From positions 15,649 through 79,648 of the forward strand of contig CAZSLL010000004.1 of NCBI GenBank assembly GCA_964607835.1: a stretch of DNA of 64,000 nt, given 5' to 3'. Origin of the DNA: DAOVFN01 sp964607835. GTDB lineage: Archaea > Aenigmatarchaeota > Aenigmatarchaeia > QMZP01. Positions within the stretch are counted from its first letter, which is position 1. Each line of letters begins with the position of its first letter. The notes beneath the pieces were generated by a model. It was not told the origin of the DNA. It did no database searches and was given only the letters and a program-made list of their open reading frames with translations. Made by a program: the position numbers and the translations under genes. This document shows positions 14,303 to 24,887 of this stretch, piece by piece.

Positions 14303-15892
14303 TCAGGTGCCCGGGCGGTAGGGCTGGGAGCCCGGCGTCATGGGGCTGTTGCTCTTTATGGGGCCCTTGCCCGGCCCTGAGGAGCGCTTTTTCAGCATGA
14401 GGACCACGAAAGCGCCGATTACCACCGCGACCAGGGCAATTATTATCCAGAGGGTGAGGTTTCCGGGGCTCACAGGCGTGGTCCCGGTCACACACTGGCC
14501 ATTGGAGCATCCCGAGGGGCAGGTCTCCTGGAGCACCCATTCGCCGTCCTGGCACACCTGCACATCATTCACTGAGCACCTGGTGGCTCCGTCCACGCAT
14601 CCCTGGATGTCCTCGAGCTCCTGGGCGTACACCTCGCCTGAGAAGCTGTCTATGACAGCATCATCCACCTCCTCGTTCACGGAATAGGTGATGGTTATCT
14701 CGTCCCCAGGCTCAAGCTCGCCATATGTGAACAGGAGCTCTGGATCTGACTCCACTACCTCGAACCCCACGGCCCCGTCGGCCTGGACCGTTAGGTTTTC
14801 AGCGTGCTGTGCGAACTCCTTAGGGACGCTGTCATAAAGCATGAAGTTCTTTGCCTTCTTGTTTCCGCTGTAGGTCATCCTGGTCTCCATGCTTGAGACC
14901 TGGCTCTCGTACCTGAACTCCCTTCTCATCTGGACCTGGCTGGATATTGACTCGGAAATCCTGAGCATGTTCTGCTTTGCCTGCTCTGACATGTTTGCTA
15001 GGCCCAGGACCTTCTGCATGGCCTCCTGGAGCCTGGTGTTGTTCCTCAGGCCGACACCCGGGACGAGCTCGGGCCTCCTGGATGCGTTCTGGGCCTGCGA
15101 GGCTGCCGGGGCGGCCACTGCGGCTCCTGCTGTTGTGCCTCCGCTCGGACTACTGGGGTCATCGCCTCCTCCGCTGGTGACAGTGAGCGTTGTGGAGCCG
15201 GTGTCCCCTCCCGCGTTCTGGCTGGTGACAGAAGCCTCTATGTCATAGGTCCCCGCGGTACTGGGAGCAGTGAAGGTCCATGATTTCTGGATGGTTTTCT
15301 GGGAGCCTGAGGCGTAAATGGTGTTGTCCTCCCAGTCGGTTATCTTGCTCGCACCATAGACATCAGTATCAGAGCCTGAAAGGTCAGCGTCCACGTCAGT
15401 TATGTCATCAGAGGCTCCTGTGGAGACCTCCAGGGTCGCGGTGACAGAGCTTCCTGCCGTGGCCTCGTAGGGGGAGTTGGCGAAGCTTGCGGTGATGGTG
15501 TAGGGCGAGGTTATTGAGACCACTGTATCCCTGGATGATATGCTCTCCCCCGGGCAGGAGAAGCTCCAGGAGATGGTCCTGTCGCTCACGCTGCTCTCGC
15601 ATGCCATGCTGGTGGCCTCGAAGGTCCGCTGGGAGGAGGGCGAGCCCTGGTTAAGGGTGAACACAGTGCTGTCCTGGGAGCTCATGCAGTCGCTGTCATA
15701 TCCCGTGGCAGTGGCTGTTACTGTGTCGCTTGCGCCTATTCCGCTGCAGCTCACAGTGATGTCCCCTGTCTCACCCACTGCTATGCTCTTGCTGCTGTCT
15801 GTCCCTGTGCAGGTTATGGTGGCAGAGGCCAGGCCCGGCAGGAGCAGGGCTGCAAGGGTCAGTGCAAATATCAGGTTCTTAATGCTGTCCAT
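14303..15892 (-). CDS. Secreted, C-terminally anchored surface protein
   Basis: This 529-residue protein has a signal peptide (residues 1-24, LIFALTLAALLLPGLASA), Ig-like beta-rich domains at about 25-235, and a Gly/Ser/Ala-rich linker at about 240-265. A second beta domain follows with a Cys cluster (DGATRCSVNDVQVCQDGEW). A membrane span lies near residues 480-503, followed by a basic tail. The start overlaps the stop of the giant upstream gene by one nt, so the two are co-translated and may form one surface complex. I do not recognise a specific family. Confidence 0.7.
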   Translation of the reverse strand: MDSIKNLIFALTLAALLLPGLASATITCTGTDSSKSIAVGETGDITVSCSGIGASDTVTATATGYDSDCMSSQDSTVFTLNQGSPSSQRTFEATSMACESSVSDRTISWSFSCPGESISSRDTVVSITSPYTITASFANSPYEATAGSSVTATLEVSTGASDDITDVDADLSGSDTDVYGASKITDWEDNTIYASGSQKTIQKSWTFTAPSTAGTYDIEASVTSQNAGGDTGSTTLTVTSGGGDDPSSPSGGTTAGAAVAAPAASQAQNASRRPELVPGVGLRNNTRLQEAMQKVLGLANMSEQAKQNMLRISESISSQVQMRREFRYESQVSSMETRMTYSGNKKAKNFMLYDSVPKEFAQHAENLTVQADGAVGFEVVESDPELLFTYGELEPGDEITITYSVNEEVDDAVIDSFSGEVYAQELEDIQGCVDGATRCSVNDVQVCQDGEWVLQETCPSGCSNGQCVTGTTPVSPGNLTLWIIIALVAVVIGAFVVLMLKKRSSGPGKGPIKSNSPMTPGSQPYRPGT

Positions 15893-18800
15893 CAGGCCAC
15901 CACCTCATAATCATAGAGGAGCACGTCCTCGGGTTCTGAGTCCATCATGGACTGGCTGTCCTTGTCAAAGAAAGGTATCATGAGAGTGTAGTTGCCGGGG
16001 TTGCTCCTTGCGAGCACCTTTGCGTGGATGGCTCCAGTGGTGTTGAAGTAGAGGGAGTTCTCATAGTAGTCCTCCTTCCCGCTGGAGGGGCCCCCGCCCA
16101 TTATCTCGAACATCGGAACTGCGTCGCCTGTCTTGGCCATGTGCCTCACGAACGGGGCCATGGCAAGGTTGGCTGTGAGGTTGCCCTCTATGTGTATGCT
16201 GAACATGTCCCCGGCGCTGTGCGGGCCTGACTCTCCGGTAATGTTCAGTCTGCTCGACAGGCTGTGCACCACGATAAGGAACTGCTCCTCCTCGCTGATA
16301 TTCTGGCCCATGTAGCGGTCCTCTATCTCGACAAAGACCACCGCAGGGCCTGTTACGTTCTCGTAGGGCGGTATCTGCAGTATCGTGTCGAACATGCCTG
16401 TGTCATTGGTCTGGCCGGAATGCTCGGCGAGCATGCCCTCATCCTCCTCGCTCTCGTTCTCAGGGCCCATCATCTGCATGACCTCCAAGCTGGCTGATAT
16501 GTTAATGCCTTCCACTGGTTCGCCCGAGGCGTTCAGGACGGTCACGAACACAGGAACAGAGTCCCCTGGCTGGAACTCACTGGAGCCCCCAAGGTTCACT
16601 GAGGTGTTGAGGATCCTAATCATGAAATTGCTCTCGAACTCTGTCCAGCCGTAGTCTGCCTTGTCCACCTGACCAAAGAGCATGTAGTCCCCGGATGAGA
16701 GGTTGGCTTCCTGGGATTCGAAGGCCTGGGTGAGGTTGACAACCCACCTGCCGTCTGCGTCTGTGTTGTTGTTAATGTATATGGAGCTGGTCTCGTATGA
16801 GCCGCCTGATGTGTTGTCCTCCTCCCCGTCGCCTTCCATGGGGCCCTTCATCATGGAGAACACGTCCAGGCTTATCCAGGCCCCGCCCACGGGGTCGCCG
16901 CTGGTGTCATTTACCTGTATGGTCAGAATGGGGTCCTCGTTTGTGAAGTACTTTGACTTGTCGAGCTGGGCCTTTACCCTGAGGCCCTGTATCCTGAACC
17001 ACCTGTTCATGTTCTGGGTAACGCTGCTGTTCTCAATCCTCATCTCCAGCATGTACTGCCCTGGCTCAGAGGGCGAGGTTATGTTGCCCGATACCTCGCC
17101 GAGAGAGCTGAGATCGATCTGCTCGCTGTACTCCTCGATTATGCTCCAGGTCCACTCATCAACCAGCCTGTCCTTATGCACTGTGCCTGTCACGGGGTTG
17201 CCGTTGTTGTCAGTGACCCTGAACCAGAACTTTACCTCCTCGTCAGACCTCACTATCTCCCTCATGAGGCTGGACACCTGGAAGGCGGGCACCCTGAAGT
17301 GCATGAAGTTCTCAAGGGAGGTTTCATCAGGGCAGGAGACCTCGACCCTGGCTTCGTAGTCCCCGTAAGGGAGGTCAGACGGAATCTCGAAGACCATCTG
17401 TATGGCGCCGTCAGGGCCCATGCCCCCCTGCACCTCGCCAAGGTTCCACTGGCTCACTTCCGAGCCGTTCTTTACAACGCTCCAGGACATGCTGTCCCTT
17501 ATCTCGCTTATCTCAGCCTGGCAGGAGGACAGGTCAACCGGATACCAGCTGCTGTCCCAGGCCTCTATGTAGGCTGTTGCGTTTGTCCCTGACCATGGGC
17601 TGTTGGGCTCTATCCACCCGCTGAGCATGATGCCTGAGCTGTCGCCCTCCACCTTGAACCACCTGTAGTCATCAGTGTAGTCTGAGTCCAGCTGGTCGGT
17701 TATCTGGAGCTCGAACTGGGCGTCGTAGTCCCCGTAGTCCTGGGGCGCGCTGAAGGCTATTGTGGTCATTGACGTGTTGTCAGCCGCTGAGGTGGTGTTG
17801 CACAAATCATACTGGGTATCCATGCCTGTCCACATGCTCCTGACATTCTCGAGGCACAGTGTGGTGGACACCAGACCGTTGCCAGAGACTGTCGAGCGCG
17901 CCACGAGGTTCCCTCCGGCAGGAACGCTGTTGGGGTTGCAGTTGTCAGGCGCGCCGGGCGGGCACACCAGCTGGATGGAAGTCGAGAAGCGGCTCACCTT
18001 GAACCAGGCTTCCCTCACGCTGGAGGTCACAGTGCCGCTGTCATTGTAGCTCACGTTGAGCCTCACTATGTACTCGCCAGCTGTCTGGGGCGCGATGAGC
18101 TTTAGCTCGGCCCTTCCTGAATAATCAGTGCTCTGGTTGTCTTTGGTCTTTGTCACAGCCACGGGGCTCCAGTTCTGCTCATCCATGACCTCGATAATGG
18201 ACACGTTGGCACCCTCTATCCTGGTGCCTGACGGGTCTTTTACATACACGGTGATTATGATTCCCTCGCCCGGGCTCACGGTCTCCATTCCGCTCACGTT
18301 GCCGTCTATCCAGGCGTCCACGAAGAAAGTGGCAACATCAAAGCCCTCCCAGGCCCTGGCTGCCCCGCTGGCCGCAAGGATTTCTATCTCGTAGTGGCCT
18401 GTCCCTGAGGGCACGGTGAAATTCAGGCTCTTGTAGCCCTCTGAGTCAGTGAGGCCTGACGGGTATACGCTCATGGCCTCATTGCCCTCGCTCCACTCAG
18501 TGCCTGACTCCCATACCCTGGCAGATATGTTGACGCCCGACTGCGGGATGCCTGACTTGGACACGTATATATCGGAATCAAAGACCTCGCCCGGAAGGTA
18601 CATCCACTTGTTGTTGGGCCTGTACACGCTAATGTCAAAGCTGTTCACGTCGAAAGATAGCCATCGGGTCTCCCCTCCTGTGTTTTCCTTGAGCTTGACA
18701 TCAATCATCCCAGAGACGTCAGCGGGCAGGGTGAAATTGAGGGTCACCCTTCCCTGGCTGCCCGTGTCTGCGTAAGGGGTTGTGTAGGAGACATCCACCT

Positions 18801-21800
18801 CCTGCCAGCTGTCCTTGCTCCATATCTCCTCTATCGATATGTTAACATCAGACCAGGCAGAGCCGTTTGAGTACCTGAGCTCGGCCTTTATGTTGACCTC
18901 GTCACCCGGCTCGTAGGAGCCCGCTCCTGTCCAGGCATCGAACTGCTTGGTCCTGAGCTGGAACCAGAAGTGGTCCTTTGTGCTTATCCCACCAGTGGAG
19001 AACTCGAGTTCAGCCTCGTACTCGCCCGCGCCAATCCCGCCGGGCAATGTGAGGTTGTAGCTCTCCCAGGAGCCCAATGATGCCGTGACCGTCCTCGGTT
19101 CGAGGTTGCTGGTGCCGTCCACAGTGCCCCAGTCCCATGTCTTCCTTATGTTCATGCACGTGATGTTTATGTCTCCCGAGAACTCGGTCCCGTTGGGGTA
19201 GGTTATGTTGAATGTCATGTTCAGGAGTTGGCCTGGCTCAAGTTGGTGCTCGCTCATCTCATGGTTGAAGAATATGTCGAATGCGTCAACCTCGAACCAG
19301 AGGAACTCCTCGGCATCGCCGGCCTGGGCTATGAGGGTGTAGAAGCCCGGTTCATTGAATGTAAACACCTGGGTCGCAAAGCCCGTGGTCGAGTTGATGG
19401 TGACGTCAGTGGAGGCGACCTCCTGCCAGCTCATGTCATCCTTGAGTATGAGCTTGCCAGGCGTGTCGATAGACGGGGCAGGAATCACTGATACATTGAA
19501 GGTTATTTCCTGGCCAAGAGAGAACTCCCTGCCACCCTGACCGCCTGTCGGGGGCACGGTGTCTATGGACAGGCTGTAATCGCTTATCCTGAACCATATC
19601 TCCCTGGTCCTGCTCTCCCCTGAGTACGTGACGTTTACCCTCATGGAGTATTCCCCGGGGGTGAGGTCAGAGGCAGGGAAGCTGACTATCCAGGTCGAGC
19701 CCTGGGTGGTGTTGCTCAGTGCGGATATTGAAGAGGTGGCGTCTGCCCAGGTCTTCTCGTTCCTGAGGCTCATGAACTCAACATCGTCAGGAAGCTGGAG
19801 TCCGTTGTCATTGACCTCAACCGCCAGCCTCACTTCATCACTTGTGGTGAAGGAGCCCTGCATGGGCCAGGTGTAAATCTCATGGCTCTGGACAGAGAAC
19901 CCAACGTAGAGCCTCTGGGAGCCGCTCAGGCAACCCTGGCTGGGGTCGTATATGCAAAGAGTGGCCTCGTACTCCCCCATGTCCAGACCTAAGGTGCTTA
20001 TGTTGTATGTGCCGCTTCCGCTGATGCGTTCAGGGCTTCCGTCTCCTATGGAGTAGCCAGAGGCGTTCTCCCATGTCCACATGTCCCTGAGCTCGAGCAG
20101 GCTCACGTTGAAATCGGCAGCAGCGCCGCCCGGGGTCCAGCCCTCGATATGAACGGCGGCGTCATCTCCGGGGGACACTGACCACTGGTCCATCCACCAC
20201 CACACGTCAAAGGTCTTGACCTGGAACCATCTCTTCTCAATAATCACATTTCCTGTGGTGTTGTCAGTCACGCTCACGTAAAGCACGTACTCGCCCTCCT
20301 CTGTGGGTGAAGTGAAGTTGAGCCAGTTGGTGGAGCCCAGGCCGCTGGTAAGGGTCTGCAGAGATGTCTCCTGCCCGCTGGCGAGGCTCTTGTATCTCAT
20401 GGATATGCTGGAAAGCGAGACCGTTCCACCGGTGGGGCTGCTCACGTCCACCCTTACCTGGACGTCGGAGCCTGTGCTGAAATCATCCATTGGGTTGCCT
20501 GAGCTGTCATGCAGGGACACCCTCACGTCCGCGCTCCTTACCACGAAGTCAGGCATGAGCCAGGGATCGGTCTGGAGCTCCCCGCTCACGTTGACCATGG
20601 GCCTGTACCTCCCTGAGGTGCTGGGTGCTTTGAAGGTCACCCTGGCCTTTCCAGAGTACGAATCAGTGGGATCCGGGGTTCCCACCATGGTAGCGTCCTT
20701 GAAGCTCCACGGGTAGGATTTAGTGTTCACGAGCTGGTAGACCTCCACATTCTGGCCGCCCATGTAGGTGCCGTTGGGGTGGCTCACCGTTATGTACATC
20801 TCCACGTTCTCCCCGGGCGCGAAGACATTGTCAGAGGCGTCAACAAACTCGCCGTAAATCTGGTAGTTCTCGATGGTGAACCATGCGTAGACCTCGGATT
20901 TCGCTCCCAGCTCCGGGCAGTTCACCCTGAGCACGGCCTCGTAGTTGCCTGTGGAAAGGCCGGTGGTGTTGAAGCTGAAGCTCGTGGTGGTCTGGCTTGA
21001 GCTCTTGTCAGCGGGCGGGTCATCGAGCCTGCCCATGACATCGCTCCATGTGCTGGCGTCCCTGAGCTCAACCAGGCTTATGGTGGTGTTGATGGCAGTG
21101 CCGTCAATCTTGCTGGCGCTCACCATTATGGATATGTTGTCGCCCGTGCCCACGTAAGGGGGCTGCGCCCACCCGTAAACGTCGAGTGCGGAGACCTCGA
21201 ACCATGCCTCGGCAATCTCGCTGGTGGAGCTTCCCGGAGGGGTGACGTTTATCAGGACCATGTACTGGCCCTGGGAGAGGCTCTGTCCACTGGCAGCCCT
21301 CACCCTGATCAGGGCCTCTCCTGATGTGGTGGTGCCTGAGTACCCGTCCCACACGTCAGAGGGAACGGGCATGGGAGGCCCCTTCTGCGCGTACATGAGA
21401 TCATCGACCAAGACAGCGGTTCCGTCCGGGAGGGCGGTGCCGTTGAAGTATCTGCAGTGAGTCTTGATGGTGACGTTGTCTGATGGGGAGAACCTCCACT
21501 TGCCCTGCTCGCCTGAGTTGGTGGTGGTCTCTGTCCACACGTCAAGGTTGCTTATCTTGAACCATGCCTCGAAGTATCCCTTGTTGCCGTCAGTGTCCGT
21601 GAGCTCTATCTCCGCCGCGTAGTGGCCTGAGGAGAGGCTAAGGCTGCCCAGGTTGAGCTTGAGCACAGGCCTTCCCCAGCTGTCGTCCTCAAGGGAGGTG
21701 ACATTGAGGTTGGAGTATACCTTGCCTGTCTCCTCGTACCTGAGCCTGGAGACCTTCACAGCATAGTCAGAGGAGTTTATCCTGTTATCCTCTGTCTGGC

Positions 21801-23568
21801 CACCGAGGTCATACACATTGATATGGAAGTATACATTGTCACTGGAGCCGAACCTCCAGTTCCACGAGCTGTCAATGTAGGGCCCGTCCATAATATCTGC
21901 CCACAGGTCATACAGCTGGACCTCGAAGTGGGCACCTGTATAGGCAGTTCCGTCAGACGTGGTGGCCTTGAGCTTGACATTGTACCAGCCCGAGTTGTCT
22001 GGCGCGCTGAGTGATATGGAGGAGCCTGACGAGGTCAGCCTGGAGGAGTTGGTTATTACAGAGTCAGTGACATCGCCCCAGCTGTCATTCCTTATCTCGA
22101 GTATCTCAAGCCCGGAAACGCTGGCCTGGCTTGAGTAGCCGCCGCTGAAGGCGTTGACCCTGAAGGTTATGCTCTCGCCGGGGCCGTACCTCCATCTCCA
22201 GGAATCGAACTGGTCCAGGGTCTCTGCGTAGGCTATAACGTTCTGGACGTATATGTGGCCCCCTCCCCTGCCTGTCCCTGAGGTGGTGTTGACCCTGACC
22301 TCTATGAAGTATTCCCCTGTCTTGTTGGGGGCAGTGAACCTGAGTATCCTGGAGAAGTCGCGGAATCCCTCTGATGTGCTGTCAGTGGCGCCCTGGATGA
22401 GCGAGAGGCAGCTCTTTCCCTTGCTGTCGGTGCAGCCCACTATCTCTGCGCCGTATATCTCGTCGCCTGTCAGGATATCGCCTGTGCCCATGTTCATGAC
22501 GAACAGCCCCAGGCTCACCTGCTCGCCCATGAGGAAGGACATCACGCCCTCCATCTCGCCTATTGGCACGACATCGACCCTTAGGGACTTGATGCTGAAG
22601 AATGACTTGGCCTTCATCTGGGAAGAGCCCTTCTCTGCCCTGACCTGCACGTAATAGTCGCCGTTGGAGAGCGAGGAAAGAGAGTAGTAGCCTGTCTCGT
22701 ATATTCCGTCAGAGGTCTCTGTGGAGCTGTTGAAGGTGTGGAGGGTGTTTCCTGAGATGTCCTTCACATATACAGTGACGTCCACATTCTTTACAGCGGT
22801 CACTGTCCCTGCTGAGCTGGAGTCCTTGGTGGCGGTGGCCTTGACCTTGAGGCTTCCTGAGCTGTCGAACATGTCCTTCTTCTTGCCGTCGCTGCCAAGC
22901 ACGCTCACCTTCATGTTGAAGGAGGGGGCCTCGAACACCGCCATGGCCAGGCCCTTACCGGCCACGGCAACATATTCATCATAGCCTGGTATGGTGAAGG
23001 TTGCGGTTGCCCTACCGCTCGCGCTTGTGGTGAGGGTCCCTGTGTGCTCGACCGTTCCGTTGGTCCTCTTTATCTTGAGCGTGATTGACTCGCCCGGGGC
23101 CGGGGTCTCGTCAGGGAGCTCAGCAACGTCAAGTGTGATGGTGGCAGTGTCGCCTGGGGAGTAGGTGTACTGGTCTGTGGAGAGGGTGTAGCGCTTCTCG
23201 CTCTCAACGTCGAAGTATCCTGTGACCGAGCCCCCGCTGGTGGAGGCCTGGAATGTGTAGGTTCCTGTTTCAGAGACCCCGCAGGGGTCTGACTGGAACT
23301 TGCCGCTGGAGTCAGTGGAGGCGCTGTCCGAGCACACTGAGCTGGAGCCCTTGGTCACTGCCATGGTGACAGAGGAGCCGGAAACCGGCTGGAGGGTCAC
23401 CGCATTCCTGACCAGGCCGGTAATCGTTACATTGTCGCCGGGGCTGTAGATTATGCTGTCAGTGCCTGCTGAAACGTCATAGACAGCGGCCAGGGAAGTT
23501 TGGGCGGTGGAAAGGGCTAAAACCAGGCCGAGAATTAAGCACAGGGATGTTCCCTTGCGGATTGACAT
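15892..23568 (-). CDS. Giant secreted protein of about twenty Ig-like repeats
   Basis: This 2558-residue protein begins with a signal peptide (MSIRKGTSLCLILGLVLALS). It is then built from roughly 20 domains of 100-125 residues. Each ends in an aromatic W-F-x-V/I segment followed by a new Y-x-P-G-D/E start, and most contain S-W or T-W plus a G-x-Y-E/x-A-x-x-x-V strand. This resembles MG2/Ig-like folds of large adhesins and S-layer-like proteins. Many N-x-S/T sites suggest glycosylation. There is no C-terminal anchor, so anchoring may come from the co-translated downstream protein. The start at 23568 is set by a TATA box 26 nt upstream. Confidence 0.8.
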   Translation of the reverse strand: MSIRKGTSLCLILGLVLALSTAQTSLAAVYDVSAGTDSIIYSPGDNVTITGLVRNAVTLQPVSGSSVTMAVTKGSSSVCSDSASTDSSGKFQSDPCGVSETGTYTFQASTSGGSVTGYFDVESEKRYTLSTDQYTYSPGDTATITLDVAELPDETPAPGESITLKIKRTNGTVEHTGTLTTSASGRATATFTIPGYDEYVAVAGKGLAMAVFEAPSFNMKVSVLGSDGKKKDMFDSSGSLKVKATATKDSSSAGTVTAVKNVDVTVYVKDISGNTLHTFNSSTETSDGIYETGYYSLSSLSNGDYYVQVRAEKGSSQMKAKSFFSIKSLRVDVVPIGEMEGVMSFLMGEQVSLGLFVMNMGTGDILTGDEIYGAEIVGCTDSKGKSCLSLIQGATDSTSEGFRDFSRILRFTAPNKTGEYFIEVRVNTTSGTGRGGGHIYVQNVIAYAETLDQFDSWRWRYGPGESITFRVNAFSGGYSSQASVSGLEILEIRNDSWGDVTDSVITNSSRLTSSGSSISLSAPDNSGWYNVKLKATTSDGTAYTGAHFEVQLYDLWADIMDGPYIDSSWNWRFGSSDNVYFHINVYDLGGQTEDNRINSSDYAVKVSRLRYEETGKVYSNLNVTSLEDDSWGRPVLKLNLGSLSLSSGHYAAEIELTDTDGNKGYFEAWFKISNLDVWTETTTNSGEQGKWRFSPSDNVTIKTHCRYFNGTALPDGTAVLVDDLMYAQKGPPMPVPSDVWDGYSGTTTSGEALIRVRAASGQSLSQGQYMVLINVTPPGSSTSEIAEAWFEVSALDVYGWAQPPYVGTGDNISIMVSASKIDGTAINTTISLVELRDASTWSDVMGRLDDPPADKSSSQTTTSFSFNTTGLSTGNYEAVLRVNCPELGAKSEVYAWFTIENYQIYGEFVDASDNVFAPGENVEMYITVSHPNGTYMGGQNVEVYQLVNTKSYPWSFKDATMVGTPDPTDSYSGKARVTFKAPSTSGRYRPMVNVSGELQTDPWLMPDFVVRSADVRVSLHDSSGNPMDDFSTGSDVQVRVDVSSPTGGTVSLSSISMRYKSLASGQETSLQTLTSGLGSTNWLNFTSPTEEGEYVLYVSVTDNTTGNVIIEKRWFQVKTFDVWWWMDQWSVSPGDDAAVHIEGWTPGGAAADFNVSLLELRDMWTWENASGYSIGDGSPERISGSGTYNISTLGLDMGEYEATLCIYDPSQGCLSGSQRLYVGFSVQSHEIYTWPMQGSFTTSDEVRLAVEVNDNGLQLPDDVEFMSLRNEKTWADATSSISALSNTTQGSTWIVSFPASDLTPGEYSMRVNVTYSGESRTREIWFRISDYSLSIDTVPPTGGQGGREFSLGQEITFNVSVIPAPSIDTPGKLILKDDMSWQEVASTDVTINSTTGFATQVFTFNEPGFYTLIAQAGDAEEFLWFEVDAFDIFFNHEMSEHQLEPGQLLNMTFNITYPNGTEFSGDINITCMNIRKTWDWGTVDGTSNLEPRTVTASLGSWESYNLTLPGGIGAGEYEAELEFSTGGISTKDHFWFQLRTKQFDAWTGAGSYEPGDEVNIKAELRYSNGSAWSDVNISIEEIWSKDSWQEVDVSYTTPYADTGSQGRVTLNFTLPADVSGMIDVKLKENTGGETRWLSFDVNSFDISVYRPNNKWMYLPGEVFDSDIYVSKSGIPQSGVNISARVWESGTEWSEGNEAMSVYPSGLTDSEGYKSLNFTVPSGTGHYEIEILAASGAARAWEGFDVATFFVDAWIDGNVSGMETVSPGEGIIITVYVKDPSGTRIEGANVSIIEVMDEQNWSPVAVTKTKDNQSTDYSGRAELKLIAPQTAGEYIVRLNVSYNDSGTVTSSVREAWFKVSRFSTSIQLVCPPGAPDNCNPNSVPAGGNLVARSTVSGNGLVSTTLCLENVRSMWTGMDTQYDLCNTTSAADNTSMTTIAFSAPQDYGDYDAQFELQITDQLDSDYTDDYRWFKVEGDSSGIMLSGWIEPNSPWSGTNATAYIEAWDSSWYPVDLSSCQAEISEIRDSMSWSVVKNGSEVSQWNLGEVQGGMGPDGAIQMVFEIPSDLPYGDYEARVEVSCPDETSLENFMHFRVPAFQVSSLMREIVRSDEEVKFWFRVTDNNGNPVTGTVHKDRLVDEWTWSIIEEYSEQIDLSSLGEVSGNITSPSEPGQYMLEMRIENSSVTQNMNRWFRIQGLRVKAQLDKSKYFTNEDPILTIQVNDTSGDPVGGAWISLDVFSMMKGPMEGDGEEDNTSGGSYETSSIYINNNTDADGRWVVNLTQAFESQEANLSSGDYMLFGQVDKADYGWTEFESNFMIRILNTSVNLGGSSEFQPGDSVPVFVTVLNASGEPVEGINISASLEVMQMMGPENESEEDEGMLAEHSGQTNDTGMFDTILQIPPYENVTGPAVVFVEIEDRYMGQNISEEEQFLIVVHSLSSRLNITGESGPHSAGDMFSIHIEGNLTANLAMAPFVRHMAKTGDAVPMFEIMGGGPSSGKEDYYENSLYFNTTGAIHAKVLARSNPGNYTLMIPFFDKDSQSMMDSEPEDVLLYDYEVVA

Positions 23569-23590
23569 TGTTAATTCTTTGGTTCGCTTC

Positions 23591-23598
23591 TTTATAAA
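23591..23598 (-). promoter_or_regulatory. TATA box of the giant surface protein gene
   Basis: The minus strand reads TTTATAAA about 26 nt before the ATG at 23568, implying a leaderless transcript and excluding the longer in-frame start at 23628. A second A/T box (GTTTATAC) lies at about 23602-23609. Confidence 0.6.
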
Positions 23599-23656
23599 GA
23601 TTGTATAAACACGGATTGGTCGTGACATTACCAGGGTAGTGATGCCCCGGAAGTGC

Positions 23657-24865
23657 TCAGGCTAGGTTCAGGAATATGTACACCACTGTGAGCGGGGCGA
23701 ACCCGGCGAGCCAGAGGCCCCTTCTCCACGCGAATATGCTCCTGCCTGAGAATGGCTTGATGGGAAGCATCTGGATGTAGGCTATGGCAAGGGCTAGGAG
23801 CATGGCCATCTGGGCCACCACATTAGGGGAAAAAGAATTCCAGATGAAGAAGCAGGCGAAGAACAGGACCGTGACCATGTTAATCAGGTAGGCCATCTTT
23901 CCCTCGTACTCGGTGTCCTTCTCTGAGGACACGTAGCCTGCCATGCCGAAGGTGTTTCCCATCCACCCTGTCAGCGCGGTCACGGCTGCCCCGACCGGCC
24001 ATATGTAATATTCGGTGTGGTGGTCATAAACCCTGTCGAGCACTATCCTGATGGAGTGGCGTATGGTGTAGACCATGAAGTTCACGGAAACGGTCAGAAG
24101 GAAGAAGGAAAGGGCGCCCGCACCCGGGGACAGGTAGAGGTATGAGAGCGATACCGCAAAAACCATTGCAGAGAACAGTATGGCCGTCCATTCCCTTGCC
24201 TTTATCCTCACCCCTTTGGGGCTGAGCCCAAGGAATTCCTGCCTTATCTGCTTCTTCTTCACCCTTCCCATGACAAAGGACACCGCCCTGAACTTGGCCA
24301 CCTTGATCGAGAGGCCTGCAAGGAGCTTCCAGAACAGGATGAGGCTGAAGCCTATGCCTGTGGCAGCAGCCGGGATGAGCTCCTGGGAGACCAGGCCAGA
24401 GAGGGGGGAGTTCTCTGTCCTCCTCCTCAGGGCGCTGAAGCCCTCATCATCTGAGAAAATTATGGCATCCTCATCGTCCAGGAAGACCACCCTTCCGAGG
24501 GCCAGGTTCTCTTCATGGTAAAAGGCGAGGGGGTCATAGAGTTCCCGGGAGAGACCGTTCTGCGAGGGCCCTCCTATGAGCATGAGGGGCTTTCCTGCAT
24601 AATCCTCCCTGGAGAAAGCTTCCTCACCAAACACCGGGACAGATGAAAGGGAAGGGTCAGAGGAGAGGTAGTATTCGAGAAGGCTCCTTTCGGAAAGGGA
24701 GGCGTGCTCTCCCACAACCACCACTGGCTCGCGGCCCCCTATGAAAGAGGATATCCTTTCGAGCAGGTGGGAGGGGGGCTCCTGCGCACCGGCGCCGGGA
24801 ACCAGCAGAAGAAACATGGCCAGGGAGGCAATGAGAAGCAGGGCATTGGGGCGAAGCTTATCCAT
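23657..24865 (-). CDS. Membrane protein resembling a degenerate site-2 protease
   Basis: This 402-residue protein has a signal peptide (1-27), an extracytoplasmic alpha/beta domain (about 30-155; PVVVVGEHASLSERSLLEYYLSS) and about seven membrane spans. The C-terminal half resembles S2P/M50 proteins in layout: a helix with R-H-S-I-R-I-V-L, then Y-Y-I-W-P-V-G and later Q-M-L-P-I-K-P-F-S-G-R. The catalytic HExxH and the Asp of the N-x-x-P-x-x-x-x-D-G motif are both missing, so it is probably not a protease. It sits upstream of the giant surface gene and has its own TATA box, so it may help process or place surface proteins; that is inference. Confidence 0.6.
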   Translation of the reverse strand: MDKLRPNALLLIASLAMFLLLVPGAGAQEPPSHLLERISSFIGGREPVVVVGEHASLSERSLLEYYLSSDPSLSSVPVFGEEAFSREDYAGKPLMLIGGPSQNGLSRELYDPLAFYHEENLALGRVVFLDDEDAIIFSDDEGFSALRRRTENSPLSGLVSQELIPAAATGIGFSLILFWKLLAGLSIKVAKFRAVSFVMGRVKKKQIRQEFLGLSPKGVRIKAREWTAILFSAMVFAVSLSYLYLSPGAGALSFFLLTVSVNFMVYTIRHSIRIVLDRVYDHHTEYYIWPVGAAVTALTGWMGNTFGMAGYVSSEKDTEYEGKMAYLINMVTVLFFACFFIWNSFSPNVVAQMAMLLALAIAYIQMLPIKPFSGRSIFAWRRGLWLAGFAPLTVVYIFLNLA

Positions 24866-24887
24866 GTTTTCAATATCACTGAGCGGG

